Source: Syntrophaceae bacterium (GTDB lineage: Bacteria; Desulfobacterota; Syntrophia; Syntrophales; UBA2185). Taken from it: a stretch of 7,559 nt of DNA. The notes under the pieces are model-generated. The model was given only the letters and a program-made list of their open reading frames with translations. It was not told where the DNA came from and did not search any database. The stretch covers positions 5,798-13,356 of the forward strand of contig JAFNGM010000269.1 of NCBI GenBank assembly GCA_017885225.1. Reading direction: 5' to 3'. This document shows positions 1-6,186 of the stretch, one piece after another (the first letter of the stretch is position 1; each line of letters opens with the position of its first letter). The position numbers were made by a program, and so were the translations under genes.

Positions 1-1877
1 AAGTCATGTCCCTTGGCAATCATCTGCGTACCGACAAGAATATCGATATCATGCGTGTAGAGGGACCGGAGAATATTTTCATAGGCCCCTTTCCTGATCA
101 TCGTGTCGCTGTCCATTCTGCCGATCCGGGCTTCCGGGAAGAGCTTCTTGATCTCTTCTGCAAGTCTTTCCGTTCCCAGGCCATAGCTGCGGACACGGTT
201 TCCGCGGCATCCGGGGCATGACGGAGTGAGCTTTACGGCAAAATCACAGTAATGGCATTTAAGGGTGTCTTCACCCGCATGATACGTCATGGAGACTGCG
301 CAGTTCGGACACTGGAATGCATGGCCACAGTCAAGACAGAATATGAAGGTGTGAAAACCACGCCTGTTTAAAAAAAGGAGCGTCTGCTGTTTATTCTCAA
401 AGGTTTCCCCAATCGCGTTTCGCAAAGCCCGGGATAAAACAGGGGATGCGTCCTGATCATTCTTCCCCAACTCCCTTTTCATATCGATGATCTCCACTTC
501 CGGCAGGGGCTTGTCTTCCACTCTTTTAGGCAGGATCAGGTTCGTCTGTTTTCCTTTCATCGTGTTGAAATACGTCTGGATCGCCGGTGTGGCAGAACCG
601 GCGATCACCGTCGCCGCGTTCAGCTTTGCCCTCATGATTGCCAGATCGCGGGCATTATATTTCATCCGGTCATCCTGTTTGTAGGAAGTGTCATGTTCTT
701 CATCCACAATGACCAGCTTCAAATTTCTGACGGGCGCAAAGACCGCTGAGCGGGCGCCGATGACAACCCTGATTTCGCCCCGCTGAATGCGGCGCCATTG
801 ATCGTACCTGGCGGCCCTGGAAATGCCGCTGTGCAGCACCGCCTTTTCGAGGTCCGGGAACCTTTTGTTGAAACGGCTGATCAGTTGCGGCGTCAGGGCT
901 ATCTCCGGTACGAGAAAGATTACGCCCCCGTTCATTGCCAGGGTTTTTTCAATTGCGTTCAGATACACTTCCGTCTTGCCGCTGCCGGTCACACCGTGGA
1001 GCAAATAGGGGGAGAACCTGGCAGACTCCAGTCCCTTTACAATCTCGCGCAGGGCACATTCCTGATCCTCATTCGGCGTGATCCGCTTTTCGCGTATGCC
1101 CAGGTCGGGACTCTGGCCGTGATGGCGGGAGACTTCTTCTTCGGTGACGGAGACGATTCCTTTCTGTTCAAGCGTCTTTATCGTAGCGGGGGAGCATGTG
1201 AATTGTGCGCGCAGAACAGACAAGGGCAGGGAGCCGTGCCCACGGAGAAGATCAACAAGGGAATGCTGTTTTTTCGTCAACTTCAGGGCGTCCAGGTTCC
1301 CGGTGGTGAGGGTTATGATTTTTTCTTTTTTCCTGGAGACTTGTGGTTTCTTTGTTCTGTACTCCGTGGTGATAAAACCTGCGCCCTTCAGTGAATTGAC
1401 ATCCCTGGTGACATCTTTCTTTCCGAACATTTTCTTGAGATGCGTGAGAGAAATCCCATCGGGATATTGTGAGAGGGTGTCGATGATACGATGCTGCGAC
1501 GGAGACATCCGGGCATCGGGTCTTTCCCGCTCTTCTTTCGCGAGAGAAATCCACTGGTCGCTTTTCGGATCGATCCCGCCCGGAAGGATTTCGGCGAGCG
1601 CTCTCCCGGGAGGGTACATATAGTATTGAGATACCCACCGGTAAAATTTCAGATCGGTTTCGTTGAAGAGCGGCTCAAGATCTAAAATTTCGATTATTTC
1701 TTTTGTGTCTTCGCGGGGAGCTGATTTTGATATTTCGACAATGTAACCGGTCAGTCTTCTCTTGCCGAAGGGTGCGAGAACTCGCTTTCCAATGGATACT
1801 TCTTCGTGCAGGATTTCCGGAACAGCATAGGAGAACGTCTTTTCCGAGGGGATGTTGACGGCAACCGAAACAAACAT
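1..1877 (-). CDS. priA: Primosomal protein N' (PriA replication-restart helicase), C-terminus cut by window edge
   Basis: PriA is a superfamily 2 3'-to-5' DNA helicase that recognises stalled forks and loads the primosome for replication restart. Reading leftward from ATG at 1877, 625 codons are open to the window edge. The N-terminal 3'-end-binding domain begins MFVSVAVNIPSEKTFSY, followed by a winged-helix region. The helicase core has Walker A GVTGSGKT (residues 295-302), the DEEH box (392-395) and a GSATP motif. Eight cysteines in four CxxC pairs (C514/C517, C523/C526, C541/C544, C554/C557) form the PriA-specific two-zinc module. The last residues visible, GTQMIAKGHD, are helicase motif V, so motif VI and the C-terminal domain lie outside; full PriA proteins are usually about 730-810 residues. 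It starts 11 nt after dksA with only a weak, distant SD, suggesting translation coupled to dksA. No frameshift is seen in the visible part. Confidence 0.97.
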   Translation of the reverse strand, partial: MFVSVAVNIPSEKTFSYAVPEILHEEVSIGKRVLAPFGKRRLTGYIVEISKSAPREDTKEIIEILDLEPLFNETDLKFYRWVSQYYMYPPGRALAEILPGGIDPKSDQWISLAKEERERPDARMSPSQHRIIDTLSQYPDGISLTHLKKMFGKKDVTRDVNSLKGAGFITTEYRTKKPQVSRKKEKIITLTTGNLDALKLTKKQHSLVDLLRGHGSLPLSVLRAQFTCSPATIKTLEQKGIVSVTEEEVSRHHGQSPDLGIREKRITPNEDQECALREIVKGLESARFSPYLLHGVTGSGKTEVYLNAIEKTLAMNGGVIFLVPEIALTPQLISRFNKRFPDLEKAVLHSGISRAARYDQWRRIQRGEIRVVIGARSAVFAPVRNLKLVIVDEEHDTSYKQDDRMKYNARDLAIMRAKLNAATVIAGSATPAIQTYFNTMKGKQTNLILPKRVEDKPLPEVEIIDMKRELGKNDQDASPVLSRALRNAIGETFENKQQTLLFLNRRGFHTFIFCLDCGHAFQCPNCAVSMTYHAGEDTLKCHYCDFAVKLTPSCPGCRGNRVRSYGLGTERLAEEIKKLFPEARIGRMDSDTMIRKGAYENILRSLYTHDIDILVGTQMIAKGHD

Positions 1878-1888
1878 CGTATTTGTTA

Positions 1889-2281
1889 CTATTCCCCTTT
1901 TAGCCTCTCTATCTTTTCCTGTTTGGTTTTGCAGTCAATGCACTGGGTCGTGACGGGTCTTGCGATCAGTCTTTTTTCAGATATGGGACCGCCGCAGTCG
2001 TTACATATGCCGAAGACACCGTCATCGAGACGCTTTATCGCTTCCTGGATCTTTACGATCAATTTTCTTTCTCTATCCCTGATGCGAAGCTCAAAGTTCC
2101 TATCCGACTCGAGGGTTGCCCTGTCATTGGGATCGGGGAAATTTTCTTTGCCCGTGGTCATGTCGGAAACTGTCTTTTCGGCTTCATCAAGCAGCTCATT
2201 CATTTTCTGAGTGAGCAAGTGTCGAAAAAATCGAACTTTTTCTGGTTTCATGGGTTGAATTTTTTCTGCTTTTGTTGCCAT
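1889..2281 (-). CDS. dksA: RNA polymerase-binding transcription factor DksA
   Basis: DksA binds the RNA polymerase secondary channel and works with ppGpp to reset transcription in starvation, lowering rRNA promoter activity. The protein is about 130 residues, close to the roughly 150 of E. coli DksA. A coiled coil (about residues 14-85) carries the tip sequence NFPDPNDRA, with the two functional aspartates at D50 and D53, then a DRERKLI stretch. A four-cysteine zinc finger follows: C93/C96 (CNDC) and C114/C117 (CIDC). I chose ATG 2281 because AAGGTG (2293-2288) lies 8 nt upstream; GTG 2290 and ATG 2287 are in frame but overlap that SD and would add at most three residues. The tip aspartates separate it from short TraR/YbiI-like relatives that act without ppGpp. 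It is directly followed by priA. Confidence 0.95.
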   Translation of the reverse strand: MATKAEKIQPMKPEKVRFFRHLLTQKMNELLDEAEKTVSDMTTGKENFPDPNDRATLESDRNFELRIRDRERKLIVKIQEAIKRLDDGVFGICNDCGGPISEKRLIARPVTTQCIDCKTKQEKIERLKGE

Positions 2282-2314
2282 CTCCATCACCTTGTATGGG
2301 GTCTATCTCTTTGA

Positions 2315-2350
2315 ATTGCACCTCATACATAAAGAATGCCTTTTTGTAAA
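2315..2350 (-). promoter_or_regulatory. Candidate sigma-70 promoter for dksA-priA
   Basis: On the minus strand, TTTACA (2350-2345, 5 of 6 matches to the -35 consensus) is followed by a 17-nt spacer and TATGAG (2327-2322, 4 of 6 matches to the -10). This predicts a start near 2315 and a leader of about 34 nt before the dksA ATG. The surrounding 88-nt gap between rfaE2 and dksA is AT-rich and has no convincing intrinsic terminator, so read-through from rfaE2 is also possible. Predicted by eye only. Confidence 0.4.
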
Positions 2351-2378
2351 GGAAAAAATGCTTTGATGTATATTATCG

Positions 2379-2864
2379 TCATTTTATTCCATAAACTTTT
2401 TTTATTTTTTCAATGATGTGTGTTGTTGACGATCCTTTGATTTCCGGAATGATGATTACCCTGCCGCCCCATTTTCCCACCGATTCCCGTCCCACCACTT
2501 CATCCTCTTTCCAATCCCCTCCTTTCACAAGGACGTCGGGTTTCAGATATTCTATTAACTCGAGAGGTGTGAGTTCATGAAAGATGGTGACATAATCCAC
2601 CGATTCGAGGGATGCCATGATATCCGCCCGCTCGCCTTCGGGAATGAGCGGCCTTTTGTCCCCTTTCAGGGCTTTTACGGATTCGTCGCTGTTCAAGCCG
2701 AGAATCAGGATATCCCCCTGCCTTTTCGCTTCTTTAAGGTACCGGGTATGCCCTACGTGAAGGATGTCGAAACAACCGTTTGTAAAGACAATTTTCTTCC
2801 CTTCTTTCCGGAGCCGCTCGATTTTTCTCTTTAGTTTTTCCCTGGGGTATATTTTTTCCATCAT
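2379..2864 (-). CDS. rfaE2: D-glycero-beta-D-manno-heptose 1-phosphate adenylyltransferase (stand-alone RfaE domain II)
   Basis: This cytoplasmic enzyme transfers AMP from ATP to heptose 1-phosphate, giving ADP-heptose for the lipopolysaccharide inner core. The 161-residue protein is a single nucleotidyltransferase domain. TNGCFDILHVGH (28-39) holds the HxGH ATP-binding signature (H36, H39); LGLNSDESV follows, then RPLIPEGERA (71-80), VKGGDW (113-118) and a C-terminal GSSTTHII (144-151), all in the order typical of RfaE2. E. coli HldE fuses this domain to a heptose kinase; here the kinase half is absent, so a separate rfaE1 (hldA-like) gene is expected elsewhere. Glycerol-3-phosphate and related cytidylyltransferases share HxGH but not the GGDW and STT pattern. 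The start is either ATG 2864 or the adjacent ATG 2861; the SD GAGG lies 4 and 7 nt away, slightly favouring the second. comFC ends 22 nt upstream, so they are probably co-transcribed. Confidence 0.93.
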   Translation of the reverse strand: MMEKIYPREKLKRKIERLRKEGKKIVFTNGCFDILHVGHTRYLKEAKRQGDILILGLNSDESVKALKGDKRPLIPEGERADIMASLESVDYVTIFHELTPLELIEYLKPDVLVKGGDWKEDEVVGRESVGKWGGRVIIIPEIKGSSTTHIIEKIKKVYGIK

Positions 2865-2886
2865 GTTTCCTCGCTCTTTCTCTTAT

Positions 2887-3612
2887 TTACACTGTCCTGG
2901 CAAGTGTGAGAATCGCAACAGATTCGGCGTTGTTTCGCATGAGGATACGCGTGCATTCCCTTGCCGTGCTTCCTGACGTGTACACATCATCCACCAGGAT
3001 AATTCTTTGCCCTTGTATCTTTTTGCTATCCCTGACGGAAAAGACTCCTTTCACGTTCGCTTCCCTGTCCTTTCTCCCCAGGTTGATCTGCGCGTCCGTA
3101 TACATATGCTTCCTGAGTGTGAGGAAGTCCAATGGTATAAGGAATTTCTTAGAAATTTCCCTGGCCAGGATAAGGGACTGGTTAAACCCGCGTTCCCTCA
3201 ATCTTTTGGAATGAAGGGGAACGGGAATTATTAGCGAATAGTCTGCCATGTGAAAGGCAGGGTACGCAAAATCTGCCATTATTTTGCCCAGTGCTTCGCC
3301 GGTGGAAATTTTCCCTTTATATTTAAATGAGTGGATGGCCTCCAGGAGTTTCGTTTCATAGTGCCCGACGGCGCGGGCGACGGAGAAAAGGGGTTTTGAG
3401 AGTATGCATTCGCCGCAGAGGTGGTTATCTCCGCCGGCGCCGGCAAAAGGAATGCCGCAGCATGGGCAGAGCGGCGGTTGAATAAAATGTATCGCTGAGA
3501 AGCATGCGGGACATAATGGGGTAGTATTATTTTCAGGATCAAGGATTTCTTCACATGTCAGACATTGTGGTGGAAACACAATGTCGGCGAGACCTGAAAG
3601 AATGCGTTTCAA
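2887..3612 (-). CDS. comFC: ComF family protein (phosphoribosyltransferase-like, ComFC)
   Basis: ComF-family proteins combine an N-terminal zinc finger with a type I phosphoribosyltransferase fold. In transformable bacteria they help natural DNA uptake, but the family is widespread and the reaction is unsettled. In these 241 residues the zinc part has cysteine pairs C17/C20, C34/C37, C49/C51/C52 and C66/C69. The fold continues with IPVPLHSKRLRERGFNQS, the family's most typical block, and ends with the PRPP-binding loop ILVDDVYTSGSTA (about 205-217), which contains the paired aspartates. The start is TTG at 3612; no ATG lies near the conserved N-terminus (MKRILSGLADIVFPP), and AAAGG sits about 9 nt upstream within the end of rsfS. 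Only 2 nt separate it from the rsfS stop, implying translational coupling. No other competence genes are visible, so a role in DNA uptake here is unproven. Confidence 0.92.
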   Translation of the reverse strand: MKRILSGLADIVFPPQCLTCEEILDPENNTTPLCPACFSAIHFIQPPLCPCCGIPFAGAGGDNHLCGECILSKPLFSVARAVGHYETKLLEAIHSFKYKGKISTGEALGKIMADFAYPAFHMADYSLIIPVPLHSKRLRERGFNQSLILAREISKKFLIPLDFLTLRKHMYTDAQINLGRKDREANVKGVFSVRDSKKIQGQRIILVDDVYTSGSTARECTRILMRNNAESVAILTLARTV

Positions 3613-3614
3613 TG

Positions 3615-4010
3615 TTACATGCCTTTACGGAGGGCTGTCAGTTCAATTACTTCATCACCAACCTCCATACGTGGTGCGTCTGACCATAGCCTCTCGATGT
3701 CATAAAATTCTCTGACGGGTTCGTAAAAGATGTGAATGATTACATCTGCGTAATCCATGAGAACCCATCTGCCGAGCTGTTCGCCTTCAATGCCCAGGGG
3801 CATAATGCCGTATTCTTTCAGATTTTCCTGGATTGACGCGGTGATGGCCTGGACTTGCCGGTCGGAAGTGCCACTGCAGATGATGAAATAATCTGCGAAG
3901 GAAGAGTACTCTTTAACGTTTAAGATGATTAAATTTTTTGCCTTTCTCTTAAGGGAAGCATTCACGCAGAGAAGTACCTGCTCTTTTCCATCTATGCTTT
4001 CTTTTACCAA
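3615..4010 (-). CDS. rsfS: Ribosomal silencing factor RsfS
   Basis: RsfS binds ribosomal protein uL14 on the large subunit and blocks joining of the subunits, slowing translation when nutrients fall. The protein is about 131 residues, within the usual 105-135 range. It shows the conserved blocks SSFADYFIICSGTSDRQVQA, GRWVLMDYADVIIHIF and REFYDIERLWSDAP, diagnostic of the RsfS/Iojap family. I chose TTG at 4010 because a perfect AAGGAGG (4022-4016) ends 5 nt before it; the longer GTG start at 4016 lies inside that SD and is unlikely. It is the first gene of the leftward group, with comFC 2 nt downstream. The usual neighbours nadD, obg or proA are not in the window. The N-terminal stretch before the conserved core (about 12 residues) is not conserved as far as I can tell. 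Confidence 0.95.
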   Translation of the reverse strand: MVKESIDGKEQVLLCVNASLKRKAKNLIILNVKEYSSFADYFIICSGTSDRQVQAITASIQENLKEYGIMPLGIEGEQLGRWVLMDYADVIIHIFYEPVREFYDIERLWSDAPRMEVGDEVIELTALRKGM

Positions 4011-4013
4011 TAA

Positions 4014-4022
4014 CACCTCCTT
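4014..4022 (-). promoter_or_regulatory. Shine-Dalgarno sequence that fixes the rsfS start
   Basis: AAGGAGGTG on the minus strand is a near-perfect complement to the 16S rRNA 3' end. Its core ends 5 nt before TTG 4010. The alternative GTG at 4016-4014 is part of the site itself, so the TTG start is preferred. Confidence 0.8.
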
Positions 4023-4063
4023 GCCAAGTATGTTTCGGTGAGATTTGGGAAACCTTCAACTAT

Positions 4064-4100
4064 CTATGGTATTTTACACTTATATTTATATTTTTCGCAA
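4064..4100 (-). promoter_or_regulatory. Candidate sigma-70 promoter for the rsfS operon
   Basis: On the minus strand, TTGCGA (4100-4095, 4 of 6 matches) is followed by an 18-nt AT-rich spacer and TAAAAT (4076-4071, 5 of 6 matches). The predicted start is near 4064, giving a leader of about 54 nt before the rsfS TTG. The stretch is the most AT-rich in the divergent region. Alternative -10 boxes (TATAAA, TATAAG) overlap in the spacer, so the exact hexamers are uncertain. Confidence 0.4.
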
Positions 4101-4149
4101 CAAAATTTTCACAGGGGTTCACCGTCCGAAAAAGTTGATGACATTTTCA

Positions 4150-4179
4150 GGAGCCAGGGGGCCAGGGAGTTGAGGGTTC
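4150..4179 (+). repeat. G-rich intergenic repeat unit
   Basis: The core A-GGGGG-CCAGGG (4156-4167), followed by GGGTTC (4174-4179), matches the composition and layout of the longer G-rich element at 5154-5193, which carries A-GGGGG-CAGGG, A-GGGG-CAGGG and GGGTTC. Elements of this kind recur between genes in many deltaproteobacterial genomes. With only two occurrences in the window, membership of a dispersed family is an inference. Confidence 0.45.
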
Positions 4180-4288
4180 GAGTGAAGTGCATTTACATCA
4201 ATTCCCGAGCACGTGAGTCCTTGAATCATTTCATTGTGAGAAACGGCGGTTGATAAATGGAGACCTGTATGGTAAAGGGAGCATCACC

Positions 4289-4314
4289 GTACGCGGTGGT
4301 TCATCCGCCCGTAC
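4289..4314 (+). promoter_or_regulatory. Strong imperfect inverted repeat / RNA hairpin upstream of the isomerase gene
   Basis: GTACG, a bulged C (4294) and GGTGG pair with CCGCC and CGTAC around a 5-nt loop TTCAT (4300-4304), giving ten base pairs with one bulge and one G-U pair. It lies 48 nt before ATG 4363. No T-run follows on the plus strand, so it is not a simple intrinsic terminator in that direction. It could be a leader structure, an operator or an mRNA-stabilising hairpin; the sequence does not decide which. Confidence 0.45.
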
Positions 4315-4362
4315 TGCAAGAGGAGAAAAGCACCAATTATTATTACGTTGAAAGAATACAGC

Positions 4363-5154
4363 ATGCACGACATACTAAAGAATATCCAGGTTCATGTGCC
4401 CTTTCATTTTCTCCATGATACGTTCCTTCCGAAGGTAATAAAAGAAGGCATAAATCCTGAAATCAGCTTCAATCACTATACCCTCGATCATTTTAAAAAA
4501 GATGATTATAGAAGGGTTGCCGATGAACTTTTGGGGGCGGGATTGACAATAACCTTCCACGCGCCCTTTATGGATTTGAGGCCGGGAGCCATAGATCCAA
4601 AGATCAGGCAGGTCACCACAGAGCGTTTGAACCAGGTATTCGACCTTGTACCGTTATTTCGGCCGCGTACGGTGGTCTGCCACGCGTCCTTCGATAAAAG
4701 ATACTATGTGTCAAATGAGAAGATATGGCTGGAAAACAGTATAGAAACATGGAAGCACTTTTTAACGCGAGCAGTGGAGATGAATACCGTCGTTGCCCTG
4801 GAAAATGTGTATGAGAGCGACTCTCTACATCTGGCTCTTCTCCTTGATGCCTTTGCATCTCCTCATATCTGCTTTTGCTTTGATACGGGTCATTTTAATG
4901 TATTTTCCGCTACACCCCTCGAAGAATGGATAAATGGTGTGGGTGCCCGTATTGGCCAGGTTCATATCCATGACAATAACGGACTCTCAGATGAACATCT
5001 CCCCGTTGGAGAAGGCACTTTTCCCTTTCAGAAATTTTTCGCATTGCTCCGCGAAAAGGGGTGTCAACCGATAGTGACCGTGGAATCTCACTCGGAAAAG
5101 CACCCGTGGCGGATGCTGGAAAATATCAGGGCTATAGGACTGTTCGGGGAATAG
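4363..5154 (+). CDS. Sugar-phosphate isomerase/epimerase-like TIM-barrel protein (AP endonuclease 2 / xylose isomerase-like fold)
   Basis: The 263-residue protein is a single barrel of the family that includes xylose isomerase-like epimerases, inosose dehydratases and endonuclease IV. Its metal-site motifs are in the usual order: [12 protein letters not shown] (H66), VVCHASF (H107), VALENVYE (E147), CFDTGHF (D174, H177), VHIHDNNG (H201, H203), then [10 protein letters not shown] and TVESHS (E241, H243). These suggest a divalent-metal isomerase, epimerase or lyase acting on a sugar or polyol; the substrate cannot be read from the sequence. It is shorter than endonuclease IV, and the epimerase-like reading is preferred. 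The start is uncertain: ATG 4363 has only a weak GAAAGA upstream, while TTG 4348 adds five residues and has no usable SD. It ends 47 nt before a permease gene, across a G-rich repeat, so co-transcription is possible, but the functional link is unknown. Confidence 0.85.
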   Translation: MHDILKNIQVHVPFHFLHDTFLPKVIKEGINPEISFNHYTLDHFKKDDYRRVADELLGAGLTITFHAPFMDLRPGAIDPKIRQVTTERLNQVFDLVPLFRPRTVVCHASFDKRYYVSNEKIWLENSIETWKHFLTRAVEMNTVVALENVYESDSLHLALLLDAFASPHICFCFDTGHFNVFSATPLEEWINGVGARIGQVHIHDNNGLSDEHLPVGEGTFPFQKFFALLREKGCQPIVTVESHSEKHPWRMLENIRAIGLFGE

Positions 5155-5193
5155 GGTTCAGGGGGCAGGGATCGGAAGCAGGGGCAGGGAGGG
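5154..5193 (+). repeat. G-rich repeat with six G-tracts between isomerase and permease genes
   Basis: Six runs of three or more G (5154-5156, 5161-5165, 5168-5170, 5181-5184, 5187-5189, 5191-5193) fill most of the 47-nt gap, with two near-copies of A-GGGG(G)-CAGGG. The first G belongs to the isomerase TAG stop, and the last tracts act as the permease SD. The loops are 4, 2, 10, 2 and 1 nt; the 10-nt middle loop means it does not meet the strict four-tract quadruplex rule, but a long-loop G-quadruplex in the mRNA is conceivable. Confidence 0.6.
5188..5193 (+). promoter_or_regulatory. Shine-Dalgarno sequence that fixes the dppB-type start
   Basis: GGAGGG lies 8 nt before TTG 5202, where the conserved permease N-terminus begins. 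Longer in-frame starts reach back to 5061 inside the isomerase gene and would add G-rich-repeat-encoded residues unlike any permease, so TTG 5202 is chosen. The site is formed by the last tracts of the G-rich repeat. Confidence 0.65.
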
Positions 5194-5201
5194 AATATCA
5201 A

Positions 5202-6176
5202 TTGCTTCAATACATCGCGAAAAGATTAGTGTTCATGGTTCCCCTCCTCTTCGGCATTACTATTGTCTGTTTTGTGGTGATGCACCTGGCGCCTGGTTCC
5301 CCTACGGATCTTGAAACGCAGATGAACCCCCGTGCATCAGCGGATTACAGAGAGCGTTTGAATGCGATGTACGATCTCGATAAACCGTTGTACGAGCAGT
5401 ATCTGATCTGGGTGGGGAAACTTGCAGTTCTGGATTTGGGAAAATCATTCTCCCAGGACCGCAGGCCGGTGGCGCAGAAGATCCTGGAAAGGCTTCCCAT
5501 TACTATCCTCATCAACGTGCTCTCCATGATCCTGATCCTGGTTCTTGCCATTCCCATAGGCGTTCTCTCTGCCGTCCACCAGGATTCCCTGTTTGATAAA
5601 GTAGCCGGTGTCTTCGTGTTTATCGGATTTGCCATCCCCACCTTCTGGCTGGCATTGCTCCTGATGATTCTCTTCGGAATAGACCTGGACTGGCTGCCCA
5701 TATCGGGCATCCGGTCCCTGAATTATGAATATCTCCCGCCCGGGATGGCGTTCCTGGATTTAATAAAGCATCTCATACTGCCCGTAGCGCTTTCGGCATT
5801 TGGCGGCCTTGCGGGACTTTCCCGCTATATGAGATCCAATATGCTTGAGGTAATCAGGCAGGATTACATCATGACGGCCAGGGCAAAGGGTTTAAGTGAG
5901 CGGGCGGTCATCTATAAGCATGCCCTCAGGAACGCGCTCCTTCCCGTTATTACCATCCTGGGGTTGTCGGTGCCCGGCCTCATAGGCGGGAGCGTTATTT
6001 TTGAGACGATATTTGCCATACCGGGTATGGGGCAACTTTTTTACATGTCTGTCATGGCCAGGGATTACCCTGTCGTCATGGGGATTCTTTTTATCGGGGC
6101 TGTCCTGACCCTGCTGGGAAACCTGATTGCAGACGTGTCCTACGCGCTGGCAGATCCGAGAATCAGGGTGTCATAG
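5202..6176 (+). CDS. ABC transporter permease, DppB/OppB type (dipeptide/oligopeptide/nickel family)
   Basis: This inner-membrane protein is one of the two permease subunits of a peptide/nickel-type ABC importer. The 324-residue length is normal. It opens with the family N-terminus [20 protein letters not shown], whose first transmembrane helix spans about residues 9-28. LAPGSPTD follows, then a periplasmic stretch with [11 protein letters not shown] and LDLGKSFS. Further helices lie near 100-122, 135-160, 187-206, 247-268 and 291-313. The cytoplasmic EAA loop that docks the ATPase is [13 protein letters not shown] through [10 protein letters not shown] (221-249), and [10 protein letters not shown] is the usual late motif. 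Start TTG 5202 follows a GGAGGG site. A DppC-type gene follows after 10 nt. Peptide, nickel or another small solute cannot be told apart from permeases alone, and no binding protein or ATPase gene adjoins it here. Confidence 0.95.
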   Translation: MLQYIAKRLVFMVPLLFGITIVCFVVMHLAPGSPTDLETQMNPRASADYRERLNAMYDLDKPLYEQYLIWVGKLAVLDLGKSFSQDRRPVAQKILERLPITILINVLSMILILVLAIPIGVLSAVHQDSLFDKVAGVFVFIGFAIPTFWLALLLMILFGIDLDWLPISGIRSLNYEYLPPGMAFLDLIKHLILPVALSAFGGLAGLSRYMRSNMLEVIRQDYIMTARAKGLSERAVIYKHALRNALLPVITILGLSVPGLIGGSVIFETIFAIPGMGQLFYMSVMARDYPVVMGILFIGAVLTLLGNLIADVSYALADPRIRVS

Positions 6177-6186
6177 AGATAACAGT

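Larger units (their letters stand above)
4023..4362. other. Divergent intergenic region without a defensible gene
   Basis: About 340 nt separate the leftward rsfS group from the rightward isomerase group. The left third is AT-rich and holds the rsfS promoter. The centre (4150-4179) is a G-rich short repeat. The right part holds a strong hairpin (4289-4314) and an AGGAG (4321-4325) that is too far from either isomerase start to serve it well. I see no convincing plus-strand promoter. Short open frames cross the region, but none resembles a known protein. Confidence 0.7.

Noticed and set aside
798..1394. Long plus-strand open frame of 198 codons opposite priA.
   Set aside because: It lies fully antisense to the conserved PriA helicase and winged-helix regions and shows no protein family features; it is a shadow of the PriA frame.
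2339..2358. Inverted repeat CCTTT-AAAGG next to an A-run between rfaE2 and dksA, as a terminator.
   Set aside because: The stem is only five pairs and AT-rich, and on the minus strand the T-run precedes the hairpin instead of following it.
4038..4253. A 71-codon plus-strand open frame in the divergent region.
   Set aside because: It crosses the rsfS promoter and the G-rich repeat, has no SD and no recognisable motif.
4281..4325. Possible group II intron domain V remnant, because of an AGC followed by a GC-rich hairpin.
   Set aside because: The hairpin loop is TTCAT rather than a GNRA tetraloop, the bulge is a single C, the AGC is not joined to the stem, and there is no reverse transcriptase gene.
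4257..4418. A 53-codon plus-strand open frame with ATG 4257 and a GGCGGT upstream, possibly a leader peptide.
   Set aside because: It overlaps the start of the isomerase gene in another frame, resembles no known protein, and its SD-like sequence is weak; chance is the simplest reading.
5061..5201. Extended N-terminus for the dppB-type permease beginning inside the isomerase gene.
   Set aside because: The extra 47 residues would come from an out-of-frame reading of the isomerase and the G-rich repeat, with no similarity to permease N-termini; TTG 5202 has a good SD.
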